DNA of 64,000 bases, from assembly GCA_946408825.1 (NCBI GenBank), contig CAMJTU010000021.1, positions 1 through 64,000 of the forward strand, given 5' to 3'. The notes beneath the pieces were generated by a model that was not told where the DNA came from, did not search any database, and saw only the letters and a list, made by a program, of their open reading frames with translations. The DNA comes from an uncultured Planctomycetaceae bacterium (lineage in GTDB: Bacteria > Planctomycetota > Planctomycetia > Pirellulales > Thermoguttaceae). Made by a program: the position numbers and the translations under genes. Shown in pieces: positions 17,192 through 26,363 of the stretch (positions are counted from its first letter, which is position 1; every line of letters begins with the position of its first letter).

Positions 17192-20100
17192 ATGAGACGT
17201 TTTTCAGCGATATTGTCGGGCGTTTGCGCTCTTCTTCTGGCGTTCGGATTGGTCGCGTTCTCTCAAGAGGACGATTTTGAATTCGACGACAACACGGAAG
17301 CTTGGGCCAATCCTAATTTTAAGAAGGGACCGAACGGCGAGGCGTCGGTCTTCGTCGACGAGGCGAAACTCAAAGAATTTGACCGACTCTTTGAGGAACT
17401 CAAAACGGATCGACTCTCGAGATTCACGGCGACGACGAAAAAAAGTTCGTTTAGGGAAGAAGGCTCCCTTTTCGAACCCGTCGAAGACGGTTCGGGACTT
17501 TTGTTTCTCGGGACGTACTCGGACTCCGCCGAAATCGTCGTTCCCGACAATGTCGGCGATCTACCGGTCGTCGGACTTGGCTACCTTTCGCTCGCGACGA
17601 AAGAAAAACTCAAGAAAGTCGTCCTTCCCGAAAGCCTGCAAACCTTGGGCGTCGGCGTTTTCCTTGGCTGCGAAAAACTTGAAGAAGTCTCAATCCCCGC
17701 CGGGGTCGTCAAGATCGGCGGCGGTCTCTTTGATCTATGTCCTAAAGTCAAACTCGAAGGAACGTTCGACGCGAATCCCGTCTTTGCCGGAATCGACCTC
17801 TCCGCCGTCGACGCGAACCCCGACGCGCGCGGCTTCCTCTGGTACGAGCGAAAAGTCGATCATATTTCGATACGCGGATACGTCGGGAAACCGCGCAATC
17901 TCGTCCTTCCGGAAGAACTTGACGGCAAGCCGGTAACGGAGATCGGAGAGTTCGCCTTCTCCCGCTGTCAAACGCTTGAAAGCGTCGTCTTCCCGAAAAC
18001 GTTGACGTCAATCGACAGAGCCGCGTTCGCCGGTTGCAAGGCGCTGAAGTCGGCGCCCCTCCCGGAATCGGTCGCGGAAATCGAGAGCCAAGCTTTTAAC
18101 GCGTGCTTTGCGCTCGACGCGGAGGAGGCGTTCCGCGCCCCGGCGCGATTCGGCGGCGCCTCGGCGGCGAAAGTCTTCGGAAAGCCCGACGTTCTCGGAA
18201 TGCTCTGGTACGAGATCGACGGCGACGAAATCACGATACGCGAATGCGCGACGACCGCCGCCTCCTTCGAAATTCCGCGCGAAATCGACGGACGACGCGT
18301 CGTCGCGCTCGGGGACTCCGCGTTCTTCTTGAGTTCTCACCTCGCGTCGATTACGATTCCCGAAGGCGTGAAGACCGTCGACGCGAACTGCTTTAGAGGA
18401 TGCAACTTTCTGGTTAAAATCGTTCTTCCGTCTACAGTTACGACGATCGGGGAACAAGCGTTCGAGCTATGTTCTCATCTCAATAACCTGACGATTCCGG
18501 AAAGCGTCGAGTCCATCGGACGCTCCGCGTTTTTCAAGTGCGACAGCCTCAATTTGATCGACGCGTTCCAAAAAAGCAAACGCTTCGCCGCCAAGGCGCT
18601 CTATGAGTTCTGTCCCGACGGGGTATCGGCAAGAGGTTATCTCTGGTATGAAAAGAGGGACGACGGAATCGCCGTTCGAGGTTCGATCTTCGGTCGATCC
18701 GATACGGCGCTAATACAAATTCCGGACGTCGTCGACGGACTTCCCGTCGTCGAAATCGGCGACGCCGCGTTCCTTAACGCGTTGATGATAAGCAAACTAG
18801 CGCTCCCCGATACAGTCGCGCGGATCGGCGACGACGCGTTCCGCGGCTGTCTCGTACTTTCTAAACTTCGTCTTCCCAAAAATCTGACGAAGCTAGGTCG
18901 GGACGCGTTTTCAAACGCCAAGTGGTTGAAATCGGTCGTTCTGCCGAGCGGAATCGCCGAATTCGATCCCAGCGCGTTCGACGAAACCGTCGCTTTGTAC
19001 GCGTCGCAAGACGGCGCGACGGCGGAAAGGCTCAAAGAAAACGGCTATCGGGAATCGGACGCGCTCGATCAAGAGGAGGATTTTGATTTCGACGAAAACG
19101 CGGAAACCGGAAGTAATCCCAATTACAAAATCAGCTCCGACGGCGCTAGGATGGAAATCACGATCGACAAGAGAAAACTTGAGGAATTTGAAAGACGTCT
19201 CAAAAGTTCAACGACGTCTCGACTCTCGAAATTCTCGAAGCCGACGGAACAAAAAGGAGCGATTCAGGAGGGAGAATCCTTTTACAGACTCGACAAAGAC
19301 GGCTCGGGAGTTCTGTTCGACGGAACGCGTTCGGACTCCGCCGAAATCGTCGTCCCTGACAAGGTTGGCGACAAACCGGTCGTCGGGCTTGACAACGTCT
19401 CGCTCGCGTCGAAGGAAAAACTCAAGAAAGTCGTCCTTCCCGAAAGTCTGCGAACCTTGGGCGGCTACGTTTTCCTCGGAAGCGAAAAACTCGAAGAAGT
19501 CGCGATTCCCGCCGGGGTCGTCGAAATCGGCGGCGGCGTCTTTGAGCGATGTCCTAACGTCAAACTCGAAGGAACGTTCGACGCAAATCCCGTCTTCGCC
19601 GGAATCAATCTCTCCGCCGTCGACGCGAACCCCGACGCGCGCGGTTTCCTCTGGTATGAACGCAAGGACGACCATATCTCGATTCGCGGATACGTCGGAG
19701 AACCGCGCGAGATCGTCCTTCCGGAAGAACTCGACGGCAAGCCGGTGACGGAAATCGGAGAACACGCTTTCACCAGTTGCTCGACGCTTGAAAGAATCGA
19801 CTTCCCGAAAACGCTAAAATCAATCGGCGAAGAAGCGTTTCAAGGCTGCGCCGCGCTGAAATCGGCGCCGCTGCCGGAGTCGACGGAAGAAATCGGAACG
19901 GGGGCTTTTAGCTGGTGCTTTGCGCTCGACGCGGAAGAGGCGTTCCGCGCCCCGGCGCGATTCGGCGGCGTCTCTGCGGCGAAAATCTTCGGAAAGCCCG
20001 ACGTTCTCGGCATGCTCTGGTATGAGATCGACGGCGACGAAATCGCGATTCGCGGCTGCTCGACGAGCGCCGTCTCCCTCGTCGTCCCGTCTGAAATCGA

Positions 20101-20872
20101 CGGACGACGCGTCGTCGCGCTCGGAGACTACGCGTTCTTTTTGAGTCCTAACCTCGCGTCGATTACGATCCCTGAAGGCGTGACGTCCGTCGGCGCGTTC
20201 TGCTTCAGACAATGCGAGAGTTTGACTAAAGTCGATCTTCCGTCGACGGTTAAGACGCTCGGTCAACAGGCGTTCGCGTTCTCTCCGAAGCTCGAAATCT
20301 TGACGATTCCGGAAAGCGTCGAATCGATCGGACGCGCCGCCTTCATTGAGTGCAACCGTCTCAATTTGATCGACGCGTTCCGAAATAACGAACGGTTCGG
20401 CGGCATGCGCCTCTTCGAGTTCAGCGCCGACGGAGCGTCGGCGGACGGCTACGCGTGGTACGAAAAGAAAGACGACGGCGTCGCCGTTCGCGGATACGTC
20501 GGCGACCACGCCCCGAGGAAAATGTTCGTGCCCGACTATATCGAAAGAATTCCCGTCGTCGAAATCGGCGCCGACGCGTTCAATTTGACCCCGGAGCTGG
20601 AAGAACTCGCGCTCCCCGACACGGTCGTGCGAATCGACCACAGCGCGTTTGACTTCTGCCGGGCGCTTAAGCGCGTTCATTTTCCCCAAAGCCTGAAGAC
20701 GCTGGAGGAAGACGCGTTCGCAAACAGTCCCTTGATCAAACCGCTCGTTCTGCCCCGCGGAATCGTCGAACTCGGTCCCGACGCTTTCCATCAAGACGCC
20801 GTCCTTCGCGCGCCCCGCGACTGCGCGACGGCGGAAACGCTCAAGGCAAACGGCTATCAAGAATCGCGCTGA
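17192..20872 (+). CDS. Giant secreted leucine-rich repeat protein (LRR_5, BspA-like) with internal duplication
   Basis: GAGG precedes the ATG, and a signal peptide covers about residues 1-24. The rest is built of LRR_5/BspA-like repeats with recurring LPESLQTLG, IPEGVKTVDANCF and VTEIGEFAF units, each about 23 residues. The protein consists of two near-equal halves: a unit starting EDDFEFDDN near residue 29 is repeated from about residue 627 (EEDFDFDEN), each about 600 residues. Related repeats in other bacteria bind host or matrix proteins; surface adhesion is the likely role but is inferred. No anchor domain is seen, so it is either secreted or held non-covalently. Confidence 0.85.
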   Translation: MRRFSAILSGVCALLLAFGLVAFSQEDDFEFDDNTEAWANPNFKKGPNGEASVFVDEAKLKEFDRLFEELKTDRLSRFTATTKKSSFREEGSLFEPVEDGSGLLFLGTYSDSAEIVVPDNVGDLPVVGLGYLSLATKEKLKKVVLPESLQTLGVGVFLGCEKLEEVSIPAGVVKIGGGLFDLCPKVKLEGTFDANPVFAGIDLSAVDANPDARGFLWYERKVDHISIRGYVGKPRNLVLPEELDGKPVTEIGEFAFSRCQTLESVVFPKTLTSIDRAAFAGCKALKSAPLPESVAEIESQAFNACFALDAEEAFRAPARFGGASAAKVFGKPDVLGMLWYEIDGDEITIRECATTAASFEIPREIDGRRVVALGDSAFFLSSHLASITIPEGVKTVDANCFRGCNFLVKIVLPSTVTTIGEQAFELCSHLNNLTIPESVESIGRSAFFKCDSLNLIDAFQKSKRFAAKALYEFCPDGVSARGYLWYEKRDDGIAVRGSIFGRSDTALIQIPDVVDGLPVVEIGDAAFLNALMISKLALPDTVARIGDDAFRGCLVLSKLRLPKNLTKLGRDAFSNAKWLKSVVLPSGIAEFDPSAFDETVALYASQDGATAERLKENGYRESDALDQEEDFDFDENAETGSNPNYKISSDGARMEITIDKRKLEEFERRLKSSTTSRLSKFSKPTEQKGAIQEGESFYRLDKDGSGVLFDGTRSDSAEIVVPDKVGDKPVVGLDNVSLASKEKLKKVVLPESLRTLGGYVFLGSEKLEEVAIPAGVVEIGGGVFERCPNVKLEGTFDANPVFAGINLSAVDANPDARGFLWYERKDDHISIRGYVGEPREIVLPEELDGKPVTEIGEHAFTSCSTLERIDFPKTLKSIGEEAFQGCAALKSAPLPESTEEIGTGAFSWCFALDAEEAFRAPARFGGVSAAKIFGKPDVLGMLWYEIDGDEIAIRGCSTSAVSLVVPSEIDGRRVVALGDYAFFLSPNLASITIPEGVTSVGAFCFRQCESLTKVDLPSTVKTLGQQAFAFSPKLEILTIPESVESIGRAAFIECNRLNLIDAFRNNERFGGMRLFEFSADGASADGYAWYEKKDDGVAVRGYVGDHAPRKMFVPDYIERIPVVEIGADAFNLTPELEELALPDTVVRIDHSAFDFCRALKRVHFPQSLKTLEEDAFANSPLIKPLVLPRGIVELGPDAFHQDAVLRAPRDCATAETLKANGYQESR

Positions 20873-20889
20873 CCCGGCGCGGCGCGACG

Positions 20890-20931
20890 AAAAAACGCCG
20901 GACGGCTCCCAAAACTGGGCGTCGTCCGGCG
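20890..20931 (-). terminator. Intrinsic terminator after the 20963 gene
   Basis: The stem CGCCGGAC/GTCCGGCG (20896-20903 with 20924-20931) is followed on the minus strand by six T (20890-20895). Convergent placement lets the hairpin also serve the LRR gene, but there is no T-tract on that side. Confidence 0.75.
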
Positions 20932-20962
20932 CGTTGAAATCTCTAATTCAGGGCGCGAATCG

Positions 20963-22396
20963 TCAGTAAGCGGCTTGCGCTTTTTCTTCTTCGCTCGCCT
21001 TCTTCCAAACGAAAAGCGTCCCATGACCGGGGATAATCCAGAAGCCGCCCGCGCGGTCTTCGTCGGTTACGGACTCTTCCGTCCCGTCGACGGGCGAGAC
21101 GCGTTTGAGCGCGACGTAGCCCTCAGGAGCGTCGAAGGTTACTTTAACGGAGGCGTCGATATCCATATTGACGACGAGCGCGGCGAGGTCGTCCCCTTCG
21201 CGCGCCTGAAATTCGCCGACGAAGACTTTCGGGGCGTCGTTAGGGTCGAAGCTCCCGTTGTTGGAACGGCTCGTCTTGAGGTTCGGAAGGACTTTCGTGG
21301 GCTTGGCGGGAAGCTGCGGGAGTTTCGGCGCTTCCGCTTGGGTATAGATCGCGTCCATACCGACGTCGGTCGAGCGGAACTTCTTCAGATACGTTCCGAT
21401 CGCGCGCGCTTGAACGTTGACGTCGCGCATATAGAGCCATGACAGCGTTTTGCGCCCGTCGCGGTCGATCGGGCTATAGCTCCATCCCAGCGGATAATAG
21501 AGGAACCACGTGAGGCCGTCGGCGCCCGCGGCGAGGGGCAGATAGGTCTGCAGCGCGTAACGCGCCGGAGTCGGGGGCGACGACTGCTCCATAATGCAGA
21601 GGCTGCTCCCGATGTACCAGAAGGGCAGGTCGTATTTCAGCGCGACTTTACGGACGAGAAAGAGGTCGGTAAAGAAGACGCTGGCGCGGTCCAAATTGCG
21701 CATATCCTCGGAATATTCGAGCATATAGTTGTCGTAGCTCAACAGTTGCGGCTTGACCTCTTGGACGAAGCGTTCAAGATACTCTTCGAAGGAATACGTC
21801 CCCAACTGGGAATCGACGTCGGCGCCGATCGTCGACGCGTAGCCCGGGAAAAGGTTGATGTACGCGAGCTTGCCCGGCGCGTATTTCTTGACGGCGGCGA
21901 CGGCGGTCGCGAGCGCTTTGAACTTATAGGAGCCCGGCTCGTCGACGAGATTGTATCCGACGACGTTCGGGAGGTCCTTCGTCTCTTCGACGACCTGTTT
22001 GATTCGCTCGTCGATCGCGGCGAGTTTTTTCGCGATTTCTTCTTCAGACAGATTACGCTCGTCGAAAACCTCGATTCCCGTCTCGTAAATGCAACGGAGT
22101 CCGTTTTTCTCCGCTTCTTTCGCCATCTCGACGGAATTAACGAATCCGGAGAGCGTGAACTCGCATTCGGCGCTCGATTTCATCGCGTTTTCGAGCGTCT
22201 GATACTTGCTCATCCAGTCGCCGAGGTGATCCCACGGAAAGACGGGGAAGAAATCGTCGGGAATTTGATACGGTTCCAGTCCAAGGGACGCGGCGGTCGC
22301 GTTCGGATCCCATCGCGGCGCGTCGGAGTCCTGACCAAACGCGGCGACGCCGATCGCGACGAGAAGAGCCGCGCCAAAAGCAGTAAAAAAGCGCAT
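20963..22396 (-). CDS. Secreted TIM-barrel glycoside hydrolase-like protein
   Basis: The ATG at 22396 (GAGG upstream, then MRFFTAFGAALLVAIGVAAFG) is preferred to the longer frame reaching 22480. The mature protein shows barrel-like motifs: VVGYNLVDEPGSYKF with a possible acid/base Glu, LLSYDNYMLEY, and a C-terminal beta-rich domain ending in GHGTLFVWKK. It resembles uncharacterised glycosidase-like proteins (GH42/GH140-type folds), but I cannot assign a family. Its role is probably glycan breakdown outside the cytoplasm. It ends at a strong terminator. Confidence 0.6.
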   Translation of the reverse strand: MRFFTAFGAALLVAIGVAAFGQDSDAPRWDPNATAASLGLEPYQIPDDFFPVFPWDHLGDWMSKYQTLENAMKSSAECEFTLSGFVNSVEMAKEAEKNGLRCIYETGIEVFDERNLSEEEIAKKLAAIDERIKQVVEETKDLPNVVGYNLVDEPGSYKFKALATAVAAVKKYAPGKLAYINLFPGYASTIGADVDSQLGTYSFEEYLERFVQEVKPQLLSYDNYMLEYSEDMRNLDRASVFFTDLFLVRKVALKYDLPFWYIGSSLCIMEQSSPPTPARYALQTYLPLAAGADGLTWFLYYPLGWSYSPIDRDGRKTLSWLYMRDVNVQARAIGTYLKKFRSTDVGMDAIYTQAEAPKLPQLPAKPTKVLPNLKTSRSNNGSFDPNDAPKVFVGEFQAREGDDLAALVVNMDIDASVKVTFDAPEGYVALKRVSPVDGTEESVTDEDRAGGFWIIPGHGTLFVWKKASEEEKAQAAY

Positions 22397-22581
22397 TGAT
22401 TGTTCCTCAAGAGGTCGAACGCGAATTCTAAAATCGTCGTCGACCGTCGTGACAAAATTGAAAACGTCGATCGCGGTCAAAAAACGCCGCGACGCGACCT
22501 AAAAACGTCATTGTATCGCCGCCGAAAAACGTTTTCAACGCCCTTTCTTTGTCCTTTTCAGGAAAAATCGCAGAAAAGACC

Positions 22582-22609
22582 TCGACAGAAACCGGCGCCT
22601 CGATAGAAT
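22582..22609 (+). promoter_or_regulatory. Promoter of the first initiator tRNA
   Basis: TCGACA (22582-22587), a 16-base spacer and TAGAAT (22604-22609), about 30 bases before the mature tRNA start. Confidence 0.5.
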
Positions 22610-22640
22610 ATGCTCAATCGACGTGAGTCGGTTTTCCGAT

Positions 22641-22713
22641 CGCGGGGTGGAGCAGTTGGCAGCTCGCGAGGCTCATAACCTTGAGGTCGTAGGTTCAAGT
22701 CCTACCCCCGCAA
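22641..22713 (+). tRNA. Initiator tRNA-Met (CAT), copy 1
   Basis: It has the acceptor CGCGGGG/CCCCGCA with the initiator-specific C1-A72 mismatch, the anticodon loop CTCATAA, and the T arm GTAGG-TTCAAGT-CCTAC. The three anticodon-stem pairs next to the loop read AGG/CCT instead of the common GGG/CCC. CCA is not encoded. It is followed by a small CCCGC/GCGGG hairpin (22755-22769). Confidence 0.93.
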
Positions 22714-22860
22714 TTATGGTCGCATTTAAAACGCGGTAAATGCTTACGTTGACGCCCGCCGAATGCGGGTCTTATTGTGAGTTGCCGCTCATGCGCGTGT
22801 TTTCGCCTCTCGCTGGTCGGTTTGCGAACACGCGACGTCCCGCGTTTTAATGGATTAGAC

Positions 22861-22896
22861 GTCGCCGCCAACGAGCGGCGACCTGTAGTTTTCGCC
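22861..22896 (+). repeat. Intergenic hairpin repeat, copy 2 of 3
   Basis: GTCGCCG (22861-22867), 8-base loop, CGGCGAC (22876-22882), CTGTAG, TTTTCGCC. It lies between the two initiator tRNA genes. The upstream GCGTTTTAA and AGAC are also shared with copy 1. Confidence 0.7.
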
Positions 22897-22965
22897 TGTT
22901 CGCCCCTAAGCGTTATCACGCGCCAAGAGGCGAATATTGCGGTCCAGCGCGCTTGCGCTGGGGAG

Positions 22966-23038
22966 CGCGGGGTGGAGCAGTTGGCAGCTCGCGAGGCTCA
23001 TAACCTTGAGGTCGCAGGTTCAAGTCCTGCCCCCGCAA
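22966..23038 (+). tRNA. Initiator tRNA-Met (CAT), copy 2
   Basis: The sequence is identical to copy 1 except for one T-stem pair, T-A in copy 1 and C-G here (GCAGG/CCTGC), a compensatory change that keeps the fold. C1-A72 mismatch, CAT anticodon, no encoded CCA. A strong terminator follows at 23079. Confidence 0.93.
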
Positions 23039-23078
23039 CTTTACGACGAACGCTCGTCGCGTCTCGTCTCAATTTTTA

Positions 23079-23106
23079 AGCCGTTCTCATTAGAGCGGCT
23101 TTTTTT
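23079..23106 (+). terminator. Intrinsic terminator after the second initiator tRNA
   Basis: AGCCGTTCT (23079-23087), loop CATT, AGAGCGGCT (23092-23100; one G-T pair), then TTTTTT. Confidence 0.85.
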
Positions 23107-23173
23107 GTACGTCGTCTCACGCGGGCGACGGCGCGAAAGTTCTTTTCAGACATTATTCTAGGGAGACGACGGC

Positions 23174-25969
23174 ATGACGAATCAATCGACGCCTCGCGAT
23201 TATTTCCACTCGTTCGACGTTCTAAGCGTCGGCGATAAAAAATACGGCTACTATCGCCTTGGCGCGCTGGAAGAACAGGGGCTCGTCAAGCTCTCGACGC
23301 TCCCCTACGCTATTCGCGTCCTCCTCGAAGCGACGCTCCGCAACTGCGACGATTTCTCCGTAACGGAAAACGACGTCAAAAGTCTCGCAAACTGGACGCC
23401 CGACGGAACGCCCTGCGAGATCCCTTTTAAGCCCGCGCGCGTCATTCTCCAAGACTTCACCGGCGTCCCGGCGGTCGTCGACCTCGCCGCGATGCGCTCC
23501 GCGATGAAACGGCTCGGCGGCGATCCGGAAAAGATCAACCCGTTGATTCCCGTCGACGCGGTCGTCGACCATTCCGTTCAGACCGATTACTTCGGCTCGA
23601 AGGACGCGCTCGAAAAGAACCTCGCGCGCGAATTTGAACGCAACGGCGAGCGCTATTCGCTGCTTCGCTGGGCGCAACGTTCTCTCGATAATTTCAGCGT
23701 CGTCCCCCCTTCCGTCGGCATTATCCACCAGGTCAACTTGGAATATCTCGCGAAGGTCGTCGCGTCGGGCAAAAACGCGGAGTCGGACGCGCAAGGACTC
23801 GACGGAATCCTCTATCCCGACAGCGTCGTCGGCACGGACAGCCACACGGTCATGATCAACGGACTCGGCGTCCTCGGCTGGGGCGTCGGCGGCGTCGAGG
23901 CGGAAGCGGTCATGCTCGGACAGCCGTATTACATGCTCGCGCCGCAGGTCGTCGGCTTTGAACTCAAGGGCAAACTCGCCGCCGGAACGACCGGGACAGA
24001 CCTCGCGCTCACGATTGTCCAAGCGCTCCGTAAAGAGGGCGTCGTCGGCAAATTCGTCGAATATTTCGGCGACGGCGCCGATCGCCTCGACGTCGCCGAC
24101 CGCGCGGTTCTCGCCAATATGGGTCCTGAATACGGCGCGACGACCGGCTTCTTCCCAATCGACGCGAAAACGCTGCAATTCCTGCGCGACACGGGGCGCG
24201 ACGAGTCTCAGGTCGCGCTCGTCGAAGCGTACGCGAAGGCGCAAGGGCTTTTCCGCACTCCCGACGCGCCCACGCCCGCGTACACGAAAATTCTCACGCT
24301 TGATCTCTCGACGGTCGAGCCGTCGCTGGCGGGTCCGAAACGTCCGCAAGATCGCGTTCCGCTCGGACAGATGAAGAGCGCGTTCCAAGCGTCGCTTCGC
24401 GCCCCGATCAGCGAGCGCGGGTTCGCGCTTTCCGAAGAAGACTGCGCGCGCAAGGCGACGATCGCCTGGGACGGCGCCGACCGTAGCGCGTCGCCGCGTC
24501 TCCCGGAATCGGGAACTGACGAAATCGGACACGGCGCCGTCGTCATCGCGTCGATCACAAGCTGCACGAACACGAGCGCGCCGCGCCTTATGATCGCGGC
24601 GGGGCTCCTCGCGAAGAAGGCGGTCGCGCGCGGACTCCAGCCGAAGCCGTACGTCAAGACGAGTTTCGGACCCGGCTCGCGCGTCGTCGTCGACTATCTC
24701 CGCAAGGCGGAACTGCTCGAACCCCTTGAGACGCTCGGTTTCAACGTCGTCGGCTTCGGATGCCTCACGTGCATCGGCAACAGCGGTCCCCTTCCCGATC
24801 CGGTCGGAAAAGCGATCGTCGACGGCGAGCTCGTCGCCTCGGCGGTTCTCAGCGGCAACCGCAATTTCGAAGGGCGCGTCAACCCGCTCGTCAAGGCGAA
24901 CTACCTCGCGAGCCCGCCCCTCGTCGTCGCGTTCGCGCTCGCCGGGACGACCGATATCGACCTGACGACCGAGCCGGTCGGAACCGACAAAGACGGCAAG
25001 CCGGTCATGCTCTCCGAAATCTTCCCGACGAACGAAGAGATCGACGAAATCGCGAAGAACGCGCTCGACGGCAAGACGTACGCCGCCAACTATCGCAACC
25101 TCGCCGACTCCAACCCGCTCTGGAACGCGATCTCCGCGCCCGAAAGCGAACTCTACGACTGGAATCTCGACAGCACGTACATCCAAGAGCCCCCCTTCCT
25201 CGCCGAAATGACCCGCGACGTTCAGGACCTCGCTCCGATCGTCGGCGCAAGAGCGCTCCTGAAGCTCGGCGATTCCGTCACGACCGACCACATCTCGCCC
25301 GCAGGCGCCATCAAGAAGGACTCGCCCGCCGGACGCTTCCTGACGGAGCATGGCGTCGAATTCCGCGACTTCAACAGCTACGGGTCGCGTCGCGGCAACG
25401 ATCGCGTCATGACGCGCGGAACCTTCGCGAATATCCGGCTCCGCAACCTGCTCGCGCCCGGAACCGAAGGGGGCGTGACGAAGTATCTCGGACGCGACGC
25501 GAACGACGGGCCGGTCGAGAGCGTCTACGACGCGGCGATGAAATACCGCGCTGAAAACGTCCCGCTCGTCGTGCTCGCGGGCGCGGAATACGGGACGGGG
25601 AGCAGTCGCGACTGGGCGGCGAAGGGAACGTCGCTTCTGGGAATCCGCGCGGTAATCGCGTCGAGCTTCGAGCGCATCCACCGCGGCAACCTCGTCGGAC
25701 TCGGCGTCCTGCCCCTTGAGTTCGTCGACGGTCAGAGCTGGCGTTCCCTCGAACTCGACGGAACGGAAATCTTCGATATCCCGACGATCACGCGCGACTT
25801 TACGCCGCGCGACGTCATAGAAGTCGTCGCGACCTCGACCGCGCCGGAAACGGCGGGAACGAAGAAGACGTTCAAGGTCTGCGTCCGCATCGACGCGCGC
25901 GTCGAACTCGACTACTATCTCAACGGCGGCGTTTTGCAAACCGTATTGCGCCAGCTTCTTACGCGCTGA
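23174..25969 (+). CDS. acnA: Aconitate hydratase, AcnA/IRP type
   Basis: GGGAG precedes the ATG. 931 residues, the usual size of AcnA. The [4Fe-4S] cysteines are visible in [11 protein letters not shown] and [15 protein letters not shown], and the substrate-binding loop is [13 protein letters not shown] near residue 815. Earlier motifs [11 protein letters not shown] and [19 protein letters not shown] are also typical. It interconverts citrate and isocitrate through cis-aconitate in the TCA cycle. It is a single-gene unit closed by a terminator at 26003. Its promoter lies between the tRNA terminator and the start. Confidence 0.97.
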   Translation: MTNQSTPRDYFHSFDVLSVGDKKYGYYRLGALEEQGLVKLSTLPYAIRVLLEATLRNCDDFSVTENDVKSLANWTPDGTPCEIPFKPARVILQDFTGVPAVVDLAAMRSAMKRLGGDPEKINPLIPVDAVVDHSVQTDYFGSKDALEKNLAREFERNGERYSLLRWAQRSLDNFSVVPPSVGIIHQVNLEYLAKVVASGKNAESDAQGLDGILYPDSVVGTDSHTVMINGLGVLGWGVGGVEAEAVMLGQPYYMLAPQVVGFELKGKLAAGTTGTDLALTIVQALRKEGVVGKFVEYFGDGADRLDVADRAVLANMGPEYGATTGFFPIDAKTLQFLRDTGRDESQVALVEAYAKAQGLFRTPDAPTPAYTKILTLDLSTVEPSLAGPKRPQDRVPLGQMKSAFQASLRAPISERGFALSEEDCARKATIAWDGADRSASPRLPESGTDEIGHGAVVIASITSCTNTSAPRLMIAAGLLAKKAVARGLQPKPYVKTSFGPGSRVVVDYLRKAELLEPLETLGFNVVGFGCLTCIGNSGPLPDPVGKAIVDGELVASAVLSGNRNFEGRVNPLVKANYLASPPLVVAFALAGTTDIDLTTEPVGTDKDGKPVMLSEIFPTNEEIDEIAKNALDGKTYAANYRNLADSNPLWNAISAPESELYDWNLDSTYIQEPPFLAEMTRDVQDLAPIVGARALLKLGDSVTTDHISPAGAIKKDSPAGRFLTEHGVEFRDFNSYGSRRGNDRVMTRGTFANIRLRNLLAPGTEGGVTKYLGRDANDGPVESVYDAAMKYRAENVPLVVLAGAEYGTGSSRDWAAKGTSLLGIRAVIASSFERIHRGNLVGLGVLPLEFVDGQSWRSLELDGTEIFDIPTITRDFTPRDVIEVVATSTAPETAGTKKTFKVCVRIDARVELDYYLNGGVLQTVLRQLLTR

Positions 25970-26002
25970 AAAGCGCGCCTAACGACTTAGCGCCGTTACA
26001 CG

Positions 26003-26045
26003 CCGCCTCAAAACCGAATAAACAGGCTTTGAGGCGGTTTTCTTT
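26003..26045 (+). terminator. Intrinsic terminator after acnA
   Basis: CCGCCTCAAA (26003-26012) pairs perfectly with TTTGAGGCGG (26028-26037), followed by TTTTCTTT. Confidence 0.88.
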
Positions 26046-26130
26046 GCGTTTTTTTCACAGTCGCAATAACGACGGCGAAGCAAAAAAACTTCCATGTTTT
26101 CCAAACAAACCGTCGGGGCGTCGTTCAAGA

Positions 26131-26182
26131 TGACGTCACTGCCAGTGACGTCAATGCGTTTCTTAATGTCGTTGCCAGCGAC
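26131..26182. promoter_or_regulatory. Palindrome and related quasi-palindrome upstream of the Xre-dehydrogenase gene
   Basis: A perfect 23-base palindrome, TGACGTCACTG-C-CAGTGACGTCA (26131-26153), is followed by a quasi-palindrome GTCGTTGCCAGCGAC (26168-26182) that shares its TTGCCAG/CTGCCAG centre. Both lie 180-230 bases before the start at 26364. They may be operators, but no regulator is proven. Confidence 0.45.
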
Positions 26183-26317
26183 GCCAAATTGAGATTTTAT
26201 TCCTTTTTTTAAAATTCTTCTCCATTTTTTTCTTTTATGAATCGGCTCTTATTGACGCGTTACGATTCTTGGTTATTATGCCGACTGTTTTACAAAATCC
26301 ATAACAAAAAAACAGCG

Positions 26318-26336
26318 ATGTCATTTTTAATGACAT
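26318..26336. promoter_or_regulatory. Palindromic operator candidate just before the Xre-dehydrogenase gene
   Basis: ATGTCATT (26318-26325), TTT, AATGACAT (26329-26336): a perfect 8-bp inverted repeat ending 27 bases before the ATG. Position and size suit an operator for the Xre-type HTH encoded by the same gene (inference). Confidence 0.55.
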
Positions 26337-26363
26337 TTTATAAAAATAAAGGAGACGTTCACG

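Noticed and set aside
23222..25939. Very long minus-strand frame opposite aconitase
   Set aside because: The product is Arg/Asp/Val-rich and follows from the GTCGAC-rich codon bias of acnA; the plus strand encodes a complete known enzyme.
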